The translations under genes and the position numbers were made by a program. Under the pieces are notes generated by a model, which saw only the letters and a program-made list of their open reading frames with translations, did not search any database and was not told where the DNA came from. A DNA stretch of 31,707 bases from an uncultured Eubacteriales bacterium (GTDB taxonomy: Bacteria > Bacillota > Clostridia > Oscillospirales > Acutalibacteraceae): contig CAJTXF010000024.1 of NCBI GenBank assembly GCA_910580045.1, positions 1 to 31,707 of the forward strand. The letters run 5' to 3'. Positions 21,851 through 29,774 of this stretch are shown here, in pieces. The number at the start of each line of letters is the position of its first letter. Position 1 is the stretch's first letter.

Positions 21851-23197
21851 ATGGGGGGCGTATTCCCGGCCCACCAGGGCGCGGGTCCCCTTCCCCGGCT
21901 GGCTGTCGAACCGCAGGCCCAGGCCGTGCCGCCGCAGAATCACCGCGGTCAGGGCCAGGCCCAGCCCTGCCCCGCCGCTTTTCCGGCTGCGGGACTTGTC
22001 CACCATGTAAAAGGGCTCGGTGAGCCTGTCCAGCTCCTCAGCCGGGATGCCTGGGCCCCCATCCTCCACCACCAAATCCCCATCCTCCTCATACAGGCGC
22101 ACCACCCCGCCAAAGGGGCTGGCCTTTATGGCATTGTCCGTCAGGTTGATAAGGGCGTCCATGAGCAAATCCCTGTCCGCCAAAATCTCTCCTGGGCTGG
22201 GGGTGACCTGAATCTCCACCCCCTTCTCCCGGGCAGCGGGCAGGCAGGTCTCCCCTGCCCCTTGGAGCAGGGCCTCCACGGGCACAGGCTCCAGGGCCAG
22301 CTCTGTATCCCTGTCCAGCTCCAGCAGGCGGAGCATTTTCTTGGAGAGCCTGTCCAGCCGGGCGCTCTCCCGGCAGATATACTCCAAGGCCAGCTCCCTA
22401 TCCTCTGGGGAGAGCTTGACCCTGCGCAGGGTCTGGGCATAGCCGGAAATGGCGGTGAGGGGGGTTTTCAGCTCATGGGTCAGGCTGCCCATGAACAGGG
22501 TCTTTTTCTCCTCGCTGTCCGTGACCCGGGCGATGTGGTGCTCCACTGCCTGAGCCATGGTGTTGAAGTCCCGGCCCAGCTGGGCCACCTCGTCCCGGCC
22601 CGCCTCTGGCACCCGCTGGTGATAGGCCCCTGCCGCAATAGATTTCGCGCCCTGGGACAGGGCCTGCAAAGGCCGCAGGGCCCGGCGGAGAATCAGCATG
22701 AGCCCCAGCACGGACACCACCGCGGCCCCCAGGGAGAGCCCGGCAATTTTCCCCAGCATCCGGTACAGGCGCAGGTATTGGCCCGTGATGTCCACCAAAT
22801 GGAACACCTGGATGCCGCCACACTCCCCCTCGTAAAAGACCAGCAGCCGCCGTCCCTCCGCGAACAGCCGCCCCCCGTCCCTGACCGCCTGCTCCACAGC
22901 GGAGACCGGCAGGACGGTCTGGTTGTAGAGGGGCAGGCCGTTGAGGGCCAAAATGGTGTAGTCATCCTGCCGCTTCTTCAGGAAGTGGACTGCATTGGCC
23001 GGGCTGAAGCTGTCCCCCAGCCGCTGGCTGTACTCCTGCAAATCCACCATGACCTGCTGGCTCTCCCGGGCCCCGGAGCCGCGGGCCTCCTCCATCACGC
23101 TTTTCCAGGTCTCCCGGAAGCTGAGCCCGCTGCCCAGCAGGGCAGCCAGGAAAATCACTGCCCCGGCCAGCAGGGCGATGCGTGTGCGCAGTTTCAT
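21839..23197 (-). CDS. Sensor histidine kinase (transmembrane, HAMP-HisKA-HATPase)
   Basis: A 452-residue kinase. TM1 is about 7-24, an extracytoplasmic sensor region of about 125 residues (25-150), TM2 151-171, HAMP 172-224, then the H-box TLFMGSLTHELKTPLTAISG with phospho-acceptor H241. The N-box is ALINLTDNAIKASPF, the G1-box VVEDGGPGIP, the F-box TEPFYMVDK and the G2-box GGAGLGLALT. All residues for autophosphorylation are there. The sensor part is long enough to fold (unlike the intramembrane BceS type), so it may sense a ligand or the adjacent large lipoprotein. It overlaps the response regulator gene by 4 bp (ATGA), with GGAGG before the ATG. Confidence 0.95.
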   Translation of the reverse strand: MKLRTRIALLAGAVIFLAALLGSGLSFRETWKSVMEEARGSGARESQQVMVDLQEYSQRLGDSFSPANAVHFLKKRQDDYTILALNGLPLYNQTVLPVSAVEQAVRDGGRLFAEGRRLLVFYEGECGGIQVFHLVDITGQYLRLYRMLGKIAGLSLGAAVVSVLGLMLILRRALRPLQALSQGAKSIAAGAYHQRVPEAGRDEVAQLGRDFNTMAQAVEHHIARVTDSEEKKTLFMGSLTHELKTPLTAISGYAQTLRRVKLSPEDRELALEYICRESARLDRLSKKMLRLLELDRDTELALEPVPVEALLQGAGETCLPAAREKGVEIQVTPSPGEILADRDLLMDALINLTDNAIKASPFGGVVRLYEEDGDLVVEDGGPGIPAEELDRLTEPFYMVDKSRSRKSGGAGLGLALTAVILRRHGLGLRFDSQPGKGTRALVGREYAPHFTS

Positions 23198-23853
23198 GGC
23201 TCCTCCAACCGGTACCCCAGCTTGGGGATGGTTTTGATGGCCTCATGGAGGCCCAGCTTTTTCCGCAGCTGGCCAATGTGCACGTCCACTGTGCGGGTCT
23301 CCCCCAAATAGCCGGAGCCCCACACCAGGCCAATCAAGTCCTCCCGGGACACGGCGATATTCTTGTTCTTGGCCAGCGCCACCAGCAGAGCGAACTCCAT
23401 GGGCTTTAGGGGCACCTCTTTCCCAGCCTTGCGCACCCGGTGCTCCTCCTGGCTGATTTCCAAATCCAGCACCCGCAGGATGGGCTCTCCCCGGCTGGCC
23501 CGGGCCAGAATCTTATCCACCCTTACCAGCAGCTCCAGCACCTCAAAGGGCTTGACCATGTAGTCCTCCGCGCCCCCGGTCAGGCCCTTGAGCTTGGAGC
23601 TGATGTCATCCCTGGCTGTGAGGAACAGAGCCGGGATGCCATAGGGCCGCAGGGCCTCCAGCAGCTGGAAGCCGTCCCGGCCAGGCACCATCACATCTAA
23701 AATGGCCAAATCATAGAAGTGGTCCCCAGGCAGGGAGCGCTCCGCGGCCAGCCCGTCTGCAAAGAGCACCGGCTCATGGCCCGCCACCCGCAGGTTCATG
23801 GCAATCATATTCCCAATGGCTTCCTCGTCCTCCAGGATGAATATCCACGCCAT
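23194..23853 (-). CDS. OmpR/PhoB-family response regulator
   Basis: At 219 residues this is a standard OmpR-type regulator. The receiver domain (1-115) has the acidic pair E8/D9 with E10/E11, phospho-acceptor D53 in LAILDVMVPG, T in FLTARDD and K in YMVKPFE. The winged helix (about 128-217) has LKPMEFALLVALAKN, SREDLIGLVWG and the recognition helix TRTVDVHIGQLRKKLG. It is expected to bind direct repeats with about an 11-bp period. Two such boxes, TTACA-N6-TTACA, stand before the large lipoprotein gene and before the ABC operon. It is therefore probably the activator of both. A ribosome site GGAGGGGAGG precedes the ATG. It follows the lipoprotein gene by 33 bp. Confidence 0.95.
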   Translation of the reverse strand: MAWIFILEDEEAIGNMIAMNLRVAGHEPVLFADGLAAERSLPGDHFYDLAILDVMVPGRDGFQLLEALRPYGIPALFLTARDDISSKLKGLTGGAEDYMVKPFEVLELLVRVDKILARASRGEPILRVLDLEISQEEHRVRKAGKEVPLKPMEFALLVALAKNKNIAVSREDLIGLVWGSGYLGETRTVDVHIGQLRKKLGLHEAIKTIPKLGYRLEEP

Positions 23854-23886
23854 GCCGCGCCTCCCCTCCTTCTGCCGTCTGTCTGG

Positions 23887-25560
23887 TCAATATCCCAGCG
23901 CGCCGTTGATGACCGAGCCGTCAATGGCGTTGATGGCCATCAGCACCCCGTCAGAGCCCGCGCCCAGGGAGCCGCCCTTGTCGTCATACATGGCATCCAT
24001 GCCCTCAAAGCTCCACACAGGCACCACCAGGCCGGTGTCAAAGCTGTCCTTTTCGCTGATGCGGGAATAGCTCAACCGCACCCTGGTCACGTCAGCCACG
24101 TGCTGTTCGTCTGTCCCGCTGAGGGTCACGGGCAGCATCTGCTCAAAGGTGGACTTGACCTGCTCAAAGGTCTTCAAGGCCGCGCCCTCCACCACAGTCT
24201 CTGTCATCTCCAGGGGGGCGTGATAGTCAAAGCCCACAATGCCCCTGTCGTTGATGCGGAACTCAATGAGCTCCCCGGGCCACATCTGCTTGTTGAAGCT
24301 GCCGTCATCGCCCCAGCCGTCCTGGTACTTCTCCCCGCTGGACTGGGTCAGGGGCACCCCGTCAATCTGGCGGCGGTACTGGAAAACATAGTACCTGGCA
24401 TAGGGCATCTTTTTGCTTTCCTCCCGGAGCAGGCTCAGCAGCTCGGTGTAGAGCCCGCCCTGGTCCAGTGCAAAACCCTCCAGGCCCAGCTTGCCCAAAA
24501 ACTCCTCCGCAATGGCCTGGGCCTCCTCCTGGGACAATGTCGCGTCCTCATACACAGGCTCGAACTCCCAGTCCGGCTCAATATAATATCCCCCGGTGAG
24601 CACCGGGCCTGTCAGCCCCTTCTCCTGCCAGAAGGCATCCGAATCGCTGATGCCTTCCCTGGCCATGCTGTCTTTTTCCATCTGCTCCGCCTGGGCCAGC
24701 CCGGTGCCGCCCACCACGACCCCCTTCATATGCGGATAGCCCGAGGATGTGCCCTGCCGGAAGCTGAGCTTGTTGCTGTAATCCCTGTTATTCTGGACCT
24801 GCAGGGCGCGGAAGCTGCCGTCCGCACCCTCGGTAATGGCGTAAAGAATCTGGTCACCCTCCCCGCTCAGGCTGTTGAGCCACTCATAATACTCCATCTC
24901 CGGGTGCTGGGCGCACATCTCGGAGACAGTGCGGAGCTGGCCGTCAGAGGGGTAGCTGGTAAAGTCAATCTCAGTAGGGGCGGACTCATACTCCTCCTGT
25001 AACCGGTCGATCTCCTGCTGATAGTCCTGCCGGAGCACCTGGACATTCTCCTGAATCTCCTCCTCGCTCTGGTCCGCCGCGTTTTCGCCGGAGCGGTAGT
25101 CCTCCTCCAGGTGGGCGATGGCATCCCGCCAGCTGGCGATATCCTCCTCCACCTGGTCCCGGGTGCGCACGTCCAGCACCGCGCCGTCATAGAGGGCCCC
25201 GTCCCCCATCAGCTCCTGCCGGACCTTATCCACAAAGGCCTGGTCAAAGGGCTTCTGCCGCACCCGGTAGATGCTGAGAGTCTCCACCGTGGGCACCTCC
25301 ACCGAGGCTTTCACGTTCACCGTGACCCCCAGCTCCTCACTTTTCAGGGTAGTCTGATAGTCCGGCGGGGTGTCCTGCACCACCTGGGCAGCGTCCGCCT
25401 GGCCGTCTCCGGCGCCAGCGGCCTGGGAGATGAGCTTATCCATATCCTTGTGGGCCACAATGGTGCCCTCTGGGTCCTCCTGGCAGGCAGTGAGGCTGAG
25501 AGCCAGGGCGCCGCACAGGGCCAGAGCGGCCAGGCGTTTGGACAGAGAATGTTTCAGCAT
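23887..25560 (-). CDS. Large lipoprotein of unknown function, linked to the two-component system
   Basis: Starting at the ATG at 25558-25560 (AAGGAGG 9 bp upstream) the protein has 557 residues. The signal LSLTAC ends in lipobox cysteine C26. A low-complexity stretch (about 40-60) and a long charged coiled-coil-like segment (about 140-200, rich in Glu/Gln/Arg) follow, then a mixed alpha/beta body including LSQEEAQAIAEEFLGKLGLEGF and YYVFQYRRQIDGVPL, a pattern seen in PepSY-like/YycH-type proteins. I do not recognise a precise family; DUF6034-type lipoproteins are a possibility. It is the first gene of the kinase-regulator transcript and carries the shared activator box. It may monitor the envelope and signal to the kinase. 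Confidence 0.75.
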   Translation of the reverse strand: MLKHSLSKRLAALALCGALALSLTACQEDPEGTIVAHKDMDKLISQAAGAGDGQADAAQVVQDTPPDYQTTLKSEELGVTVNVKASVEVPTVETLSIYRVRQKPFDQAFVDKVRQELMGDGALYDGAVLDVRTRDQVEEDIASWRDAIAHLEEDYRSGENAADQSEEEIQENVQVLRQDYQQEIDRLQEEYESAPTEIDFTSYPSDGQLRTVSEMCAQHPEMEYYEWLNSLSGEGDQILYAITEGADGSFRALQVQNNRDYSNKLSFRQGTSSGYPHMKGVVVGGTGLAQAEQMEKDSMAREGISDSDAFWQEKGLTGPVLTGGYYIEPDWEFEPVYEDATLSQEEAQAIAEEFLGKLGLEGFALDQGGLYTELLSLLREESKKMPYARYYVFQYRRQIDGVPLTQSSGEKYQDGWGDDGSFNKQMWPGELIEFRINDRGIVGFDYHAPLEMTETVVEGAALKTFEQVKSTFEQMLPVTLSGTDEQHVADVTRVRLSYSRISEKDSFDTGLVVPVWSFEGMDAMYDDKGGSLGAGSDGVLMAINAIDGSVINGALGY

Positions 25561-25610
25561 GAAGATAGGCCTCCTTACAGTTGTGATAGGCTTATCATAC
25601 AGCACAGGGG

Positions 25611-25648
25611 CGCAGCAAGTATTCATGGGAATGTAAACAAATTGTAAT
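25611..25648 (-). promoter_or_regulatory. Shared activator-type promoter box B (lipoprotein-TCS operon)
   Basis: On the minus strand TTACA, 6 bp, TTACA, 8 bp, AATACT, then TTGCTGCG: the same spacing and downstream sequence as box A at 21813-21850. It lies 51 bp before the lipoprotein start and 10 bp after the sigma-like stop codon. This predicts that the regulator activates its own operon. Confidence 0.75.
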
Positions 25649-25657
25649 TGAAAGCTG

Positions 25658-25963
25658 TTACTTGGGCTGTTTCGCTGTCCTGCGCCCAATCTGCATATAG
25701 GCTGCCACACGCTGCAGCCGGGCCTGGCTCTTTTGCAGGTGCCTGCACACTGTGGCCTTGCCAATGCCCAGCCGCTTCCCCACTTCCTCCATGGTCAGGC
25801 CCTGGTAGTAGTACAGCTCCACGCACTCCCTCTGCCGGGCGGTCAGCTCCCGCTCTATGGCAAGGCGCAGGCCCTCTGTGGCCCAGGCAGTGCTCTCCCC
25901 TGCCGGGCCCGCATCTTCTGAATACGCCCCGGCCTCTTCCAGGCTCAGCGGTTTCCGCTTCAT
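25658..25963 (-). CDS. Sigma-70 region 4-only (sigma-like helix-turn-helix) protein
   Basis: A 101-residue protein that contains only a sigma-70 region 4. The segment from about 36 to 85 reads ERELTARQRECVELYYYQGLTMEEVGKRLGIGKATVCRHLQKSQARL, a canonical sigma4/LuxR-like HTH. Region 2, required to melt the -10, is absent. Small proteins like this can bind -35-like DNA, replace part of a sigma factor, or work with a separate region 2 partner, but none is visible nearby. It follows the substrate-binding protein gene by 14 bp, so the two share a transcript, and it ends just before box B. The N-terminal 30 residues are acidic and unstructured-looking. Confidence 0.85.
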   Translation of the reverse strand: MKRKPLSLEEAGAYSEDAGPAGESTAWATEGLRLAIERELTARQRECVELYYYQGLTMEEVGKRLGIGKATVCRHLQKSQARLQRVAAYMQIGRRTAKQPK

Positions 25964-25977
25964 ACCGGCTCCCTCCC

Positions 25978-27573
25978 CTACTCTTTCTTCTTTGCCCCGG
26001 AAAAGTCAATGCCCAAATCCGGCGCGGCCAAAATGCCCTGGCTGTTGGGGCTGGTGACATAATAGGTCTTGTCGCTGAACAGAGGATAGAAAACAAAGTT
26101 GTTCAGCAGATAGGTCTCCAGGCTCCTGTACTCTGACAGGCCAAAGTTCAGCGTGTGGAGCAGCCCGTCATACTCCTCGCTTTTCAGCAGGGCGGGGGTA
26201 GAGCTGCTCTCAAAGGCTTTCAGCACCTGATAGGGCGTGGTACCCCCGGCCCGCAGGGTGTACAGCGCGGCCTGATACTCCCCGGAGGCGATGCGGCTCT
26301 GAAACTCCGCGTCGTCCAGGGGCTCAATATTATACCCATTGCTGAACTTCTTGTTCCAGGAGACCAGCAGGCCGTTGGCCACGTTCACAGACTCTTCGTC
26401 ATCGGGACAGATAACCGTGATTTCCGGCATCCGCTCCTCCTTGATGGTGTTCAGCAAAGCTGGCAGAAGGCTTTCCAGCACCCCGTCGTCCTGGGCGGCG
26501 AACATGACCGCCCCGTCCCCGTAATAGGGCTGGCCGTCCCAGCGCACACAGTCCGCCATCACACCCATGGCCTCGTGGGAGTTGTCCTCCTCCCGCCGGG
26601 CCAGCAGGCTGGCCCGGTCAATGGTGCGGATAAAGATTTCCCGGGCCTGGACATGCTTGAGCACCCCGGCCTCTGGGTTCAGCAGCAGCCCGGTGACAGA
26701 GTCATCCAGCACCTGCACGCCGCAGCCCTGCCCCGCAGCCTCTTTGGCCGTGCTCTCAGGAAGGATGCTCACGTCTATGCTCCCGCTGAGCAGGGCGCTC
26801 ACCGGCTCCTGGGTCAGGGCGTCGTCATAATCAATCAAATAGGTGAGCTTGCCGGGCGCCACCTTTTTGGCCTCCCGGTAGGTGTCAGAGGGCACCAGCT
26901 CTATCTTCCTGCTGCCCACATCCGTGGACCAGGCGTAGATGCTCCCAAAGGTAAAGGGCCCGTTGGTGAGCAGGTACTCAGACGAGAGGCCGTAGTGCCC
27001 GCTGCAGCTCTCAAAATAACTGCGGCTGCAGGGCATATAGTGGGTGCCCGCGGTGAGAGCGGGAAAGTCCGGATAGCTCCTCTCCAGCTGTATGGTGAGG
27101 GTTCGTTCGTCCTCAGCCCACACGCCCAGGAAGCTCTCGTCCGCCTCGCCCTGATACACAGCCCGGGCCCCCTGGATGATGAACAGGTCGTCCACCGAGG
27201 GGGTGGCGGTCTCCGGGCGCAGGGCCCGCTGGATGGCGAAGAGGAAATCGTCCGCCGTTACCGGACTGCCGTCGCTCCACTTGGCGGCGCTGTCCAGATG
27301 GAAGGTAAAGCGGGTATAGGTCTCGTCGGCCTCCCATTTCCTGGCCGCGCCGGGGACCACGTTGCCCTCCGGGTCGATTCTGCACAGGCCCTCGAAGATC
27401 GAGTGGATGGTCAGGAAGGAGGACTGGCGGGAGGCGGTCTGGGGGTCCAGGGTATCCACGTTTTGAGGGAGGGGATAGGTAAACTCCATGCCGGATTGAT
27501 AGATTTCTCCGCAGGAAGGGAAGGTGAGCAGGGAAAGAAGAAGAGGAAGGAGCAGGCAGAGCAAACGTTTCAT
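25978..27573 (-). CDS. Peptide/nickel-type ABC substrate-binding lipoprotein (SBP_bac_5)
   Basis: A 531-residue extracytoplasmic solute-binding protein of family 5. The signal MKRLLCLLLPLLLSLLTFPSC ends with C21 (an atypical but workable lipobox). The mature part has the family landmarks YPLPQNVDTLDPQTA, FEGLCRIDPEGNVVPGAARKWE, YTRFTFHLDSAAKWSDGSPVTADDFLFAIQ, LTNGPFTFGS and AREIFIRTIDRASL. Such proteins deliver oligopeptides to Opp/Dpp importers. No matching permease is encoded here, so it is an orphan: either it serves a distant importer or it senses peptides for this cluster. The start at 27571-27573 is supported by AAGGAGGT. The longer reading from 27660 is rejected. The 3' partner is the sigma-like gene, 14 bp on. 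Confidence 0.9.
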   Translation of the reverse strand: MKRLLCLLLPLLLSLLTFPSCGEIYQSGMEFTYPLPQNVDTLDPQTASRQSSFLTIHSIFEGLCRIDPEGNVVPGAARKWEADETYTRFTFHLDSAAKWSDGSPVTADDFLFAIQRALRPETATPSVDDLFIIQGARAVYQGEADESFLGVWAEDERTLTIQLERSYPDFPALTAGTHYMPCSRSYFESCSGHYGLSSEYLLTNGPFTFGSIYAWSTDVGSRKIELVPSDTYREAKKVAPGKLTYLIDYDDALTQEPVSALLSGSIDVSILPESTAKEAAGQGCGVQVLDDSVTGLLLNPEAGVLKHVQAREIFIRTIDRASLLARREEDNSHEAMGVMADCVRWDGQPYYGDGAVMFAAQDDGVLESLLPALLNTIKEERMPEITVICPDDEESVNVANGLLVSWNKKFSNGYNIEPLDDAEFQSRIASGEYQAALYTLRAGGTTPYQVLKAFESSSTPALLKSEEYDGLLHTLNFGLSEYRSLETYLLNNFVFYPLFSDKTYYVTSPNSQGILAAPDLGIDFSGAKKKE

Positions 27574-27622
27574 AATAAGGACCTCCTTTGAGTTCAGATA
27601 AGGGATGGGATAAAAGCTGAAA

Positions 27623-27900
27623 GAGCCTGACGGCGCGGGGGGGATGCTTTCGCCAAGCACAGCTGAAAGGCGGAATGAAAGTTTTCGTCCACCTTTTTCA
27701 AAAGGTGGTAGGGGTTTGGGGACAAAGTCCCCAAGGTCTTGACCTTGACCGTAAGGGCGGCGCGCATCAAGCAGACTCCGAGGCAGCTTGGTGCGCGCCG
27801 CCCTTTAAGGTCAAGGGCAAGGTCTCGGCTGCCGCCTCGGTCGGTTCGCAGCTTGTCTGCCACTGGCAAACGCTCACCCCCCTGGACCCCGGTCGCCGCC
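27623..27900. repeat. Composite inverted repeat element (copies C and C' around a long hairpin)
   Basis: Copy C (27623-27742, plus) matches the unit seen at 10303: AGCCTGACGGC, GCTTTCGCCAAGCACAG, then a perfect 20-bp hairpin CCACCTTTT-TC-AAAAGGTGG (27689-27708) in place of the CCAGGGG one, then TTGGGGAC/GTCCCCAA (27716-27734) and AAGGTCTTG. A long stem follows: CCTTGACC and AGGGCGGCGCGCA pair with TGCGCGCCGCCCT and GGTCAAGG (27743-27816). Near the end a 24-bp stretch (27877-27900) is the exact reverse complement of 31665-31688, i.e. an inverted partial copy. This explains most of the 381-bp gap before the SBP gene. I see no gene in it. Confidence 0.7.
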
Positions 27901-27954
27901 TTACCTTGCTCTTACCGCCAGCCCCTGCCTCGGAGCCGCCAGGCCCTTTCCTTC

Positions 27955-28869
27955 CTAGCTCCCCTTCTTCTTCATCTCTTTCAGCAGCTGCCCCAGGGGC
28001 TTATCATCTGAGTGCATAGAGCGGAACCCTTCTCCCGTTATCTGGCCCGCGTCTCCCACCACCACAAACGCGTTTTTATCCTCGTCCCGGATAATCGCCT
28101 GTATCTGGTATACCTCAAACCGCCTCACCACACACAGCATGGTCTCCCCTGGCTCTTTGCTGTAGCCCCCCTTGCTGTCCAGATAGGTCACTGTTCTGTC
28201 CAGCTCCTTGATGACCCGCTCTCCCATACTCCGCACCTTGGGGGACATGACAAAGAACAGCTTGCCCGTTCCCACGTCTGTGCCGTAGAGAATGGCGTCA
28301 ATAATGCTTGTGGCTACAAAAATGTCAATGCAGGCATACATAGCGTTCTCAATGCTGCCGAACACCACTGCCGACACCGCGATAATTACCCCGTCCAGCG
28401 CCAGCATCAGCTTGCCCATAGAGAGCTGGGGCATCCGCCGCTCCAGCAGCCGGGCAATCATGTCCGTGCCGCCGGTGGTGGCGCCCCGCACAAAGGTCAG
28501 GGACAGGCCCAGCCCCTCGCAGGCCCCGGAAAACACGGCCACCAGAATAGGGTCCCCCCGGTATACAGGCATCACCCCAGTGAGCAAATCAATGAACAAA
28601 GACGAGAGGACAATGGCCGCCATGGTGCGGATAACCAGCTTATATCCAATCTCCACCACTGCCCAGATGATGATGGGCAGGTTGATAAGAAAGCTCATCA
28701 GGCCAATGGGCGTGCCAAAAAGGTAATTCAGCATGGTGCAAAGGCCCGTCACGCCCCCAGGGGCGATGTTGTTGGGGGCGGTCAGCCCGGTGACAGCCGC
28801 CGCGTACACCAGCGCCCCGGCAAAAAGAAACACCACGTCCAAAAAAATATCCTTCCGTCTGCTCTGCAT
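27955..28869 (-). CDS. YitT family membrane protein (DUF161 + DUF2179)
   Basis: At 304 residues it has the YitT layout. Five or so membrane segments occupy 1-200, including the family patterns GLTAPNNIAPGGVTGLCTMLNYLFGTPIGLMSFLINLPI (about 28-66), GACEGLGLSLTFVRGATTGGTDMIARLL (about 115-142) and a C-terminal cytoplasmic DUF2179 domain (about 215-290, GETMLCVVRRFEVYQIQAIIRDEDKNAFVVVGDAGQITGEGF). YitT proteins occur in most Firmicutes; their transport or signalling role is not settled. It is the last gene of the GNAT-obg-MrnC-GNAT operon, 18 bp after the upstream GNAT gene. No clear terminator follows before the repeat. Confidence 0.93.
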   Translation of the reverse strand: MQSRRKDIFLDVVFLFAGALVYAAAVTGLTAPNNIAPGGVTGLCTMLNYLFGTPIGLMSFLINLPIIIWAVVEIGYKLVIRTMAAIVLSSLFIDLLTGVMPVYRGDPILVAVFSGACEGLGLSLTFVRGATTGGTDMIARLLERRMPQLSMGKLMLALDGVIIAVSAVVFGSIENAMYACIDIFVATSIIDAILYGTDVGTGKLFFVMSPKVRSMGERVIKELDRTVTYLDSKGGYSKEPGETMLCVVRRFEVYQIQAIIRDEDKNAFVVVGDAGQITGEGFRSMHSDDKPLGQLLKEMKKKGS

Positions 28870-28887
28870 TCCGCTTTCGCTCTCCTC

Positions 28888-29325
28888 TCAAATTTCTTTT
28901 CGGTATACCATGTCCTGGTTCTTTGCCTGGAACTGCCTGTCAGGCCGGTAGCCCAGCCGCTCATAAAATCCCGAAGCAGTGTCCGTGGTCAGCAGCACCA
29001 GGCCCAGCCCCTGGCTCTGAAACCAGCTCTCCGCCTTGCCCAGCAGTGCTTTTCCGTGGCCTTTTCCCCGGAACTCCGGCGCGACCCAAAACTCCCGCAC
29101 AAAGCCCGCGCCCTTTGTGAAGAACCAGCTGCTGAACTCAATGGGGCAGAACTGGATGAATCCCACTGTCCGCTCCCCCTCTGCGCGCACAATGGCGCGG
29201 GTGCCCCGGCTGTCAGTGTCCATCTCCCGGAACAGGCCGTCCCAGTCCCGGACCTGGATGCCCAGCTCCTGAAAATAGCTTTGAAACGCCTGCCGGAACC
29301 TAGGATTGGCAAAGTCCTCTATCAT
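28888..29325 (-). CDS. GNAT family N-acetyltransferase
   Basis: A GNAT protein of about 145 residues. The acetyl-CoA site is visible as FWVAPEFRGKGHGKALLGKAE (motif A with R-G-K-G-H-G) and the C-terminal SGFYERLGYRPD. The substrate is not predictable. I start it at the ATG at 29323-29325 (MIEDFANPRF), where GNAT-type sequence begins; a GTG 15 bp upstream (29340) is an alternative. It is placed between mini-RNase III and YitT in the obg operon and probably co-transcribed. The N-terminal part (1-50) is helical and rich in acidic residues. Confidence 0.88.
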   Translation of the reverse strand: MIEDFANPRFRQAFQSYFQELGIQVRDWDGLFREMDTDSRGTRAIVRAEGERTVGFIQFCPIEFSSWFFTKGAGFVREFWVAPEFRGKGHGKALLGKAESWFQSQGLGLVLLTTDTASGFYERLGYRPDRQFQAKNQDMVYRKEI

Positions 29326-29347
29326 GCTGTCCTGAAACACCCCGCGC

Positions 29348-29761
29348 TCACACCCCTTCCGCCGCCCCGGCAGTATCCATAATCAGCTGGAACAGCTCCC
29401 GCAGCCGCTGGGTCTCCCCGCCCAGGTACAGCCAGCCAAACAGGGCCTCCAGGGCCGTGGCCCCGTGATAGTCGGCCGTGCTGGCGTTTTTGGGCACATG
29501 GCCCACATGGGCGTTGCGGCCCCGCAGGGCCACGGCCCGCTCTTCTTCCGAGAGCCCGGGCCACAGCTTCTCCAAGGCCCTGGCCTGGGCCTGACAGTTC
29601 ACCAGCTCTGTTTTGCGCTGGTGGAGCTTTTTCACCGGGCAGCTGCCCCCCCGCAGAAGCAGCTCCCGGCATAACAGGTCGAACACCCCGTCCCCCACAA
29701 AGGCCAAGTCAAGGGGGCTCAGCAGCCGGTAGTCTCCCGGCTGGCCCAGCAGCGTTGCCAA
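29348..29761 (-). CDS. mrnC: Mini-ribonuclease 3 (MrnC)
   Basis: A 137-residue protein with only the RNase III catalytic domain. DLAFVGDGVFDLLCREL (about 18-34) corresponds to the ...AxxGDAVxExxVR helix, with the catalytic Asp. RGRNAHVGHVPKNASTADYHGATALEALFGWLYL (about 80-113) has the conserved catalytic E in ALEAL and the family-specific NA..GH.PKNA. The double-stranded RNA-binding domain of full RNase III is absent, as expected for MrnC. It trims 23S rRNA precursors in the cytoplasm. The start codon is a TTG (29759-29761) with AAGGAG in front. It follows obg by 13 bp. In many Firmicutes mrnC sits after cysS; here it is with obg. Confidence 0.93.
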   Translation of the reverse strand: MATLLGQPGDYRLLSPLDLAFVGDGVFDLLCRELLLRGGSCPVKKLHQRKTELVNCQAQARALEKLWPGLSEEERAVALRGRNAHVGHVPKNASTADYHGATALEALFGWLYLGGETQRLRELFQLIMDTAGAAEGV

Positions 29762-29774
29762 ACAGCCTCACTCC

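Noticed and set aside
21851..23311. 486-aa open frame opposite the histidine kinase and regulator
   Set aside because: Antisense of two clearly real, motif-complete genes; low-complexity composition.
27675..28019. 114-aa frame over the composite repeat
   Set aside because: Covers hairpin repeats and the end of yitT; not protein-like.
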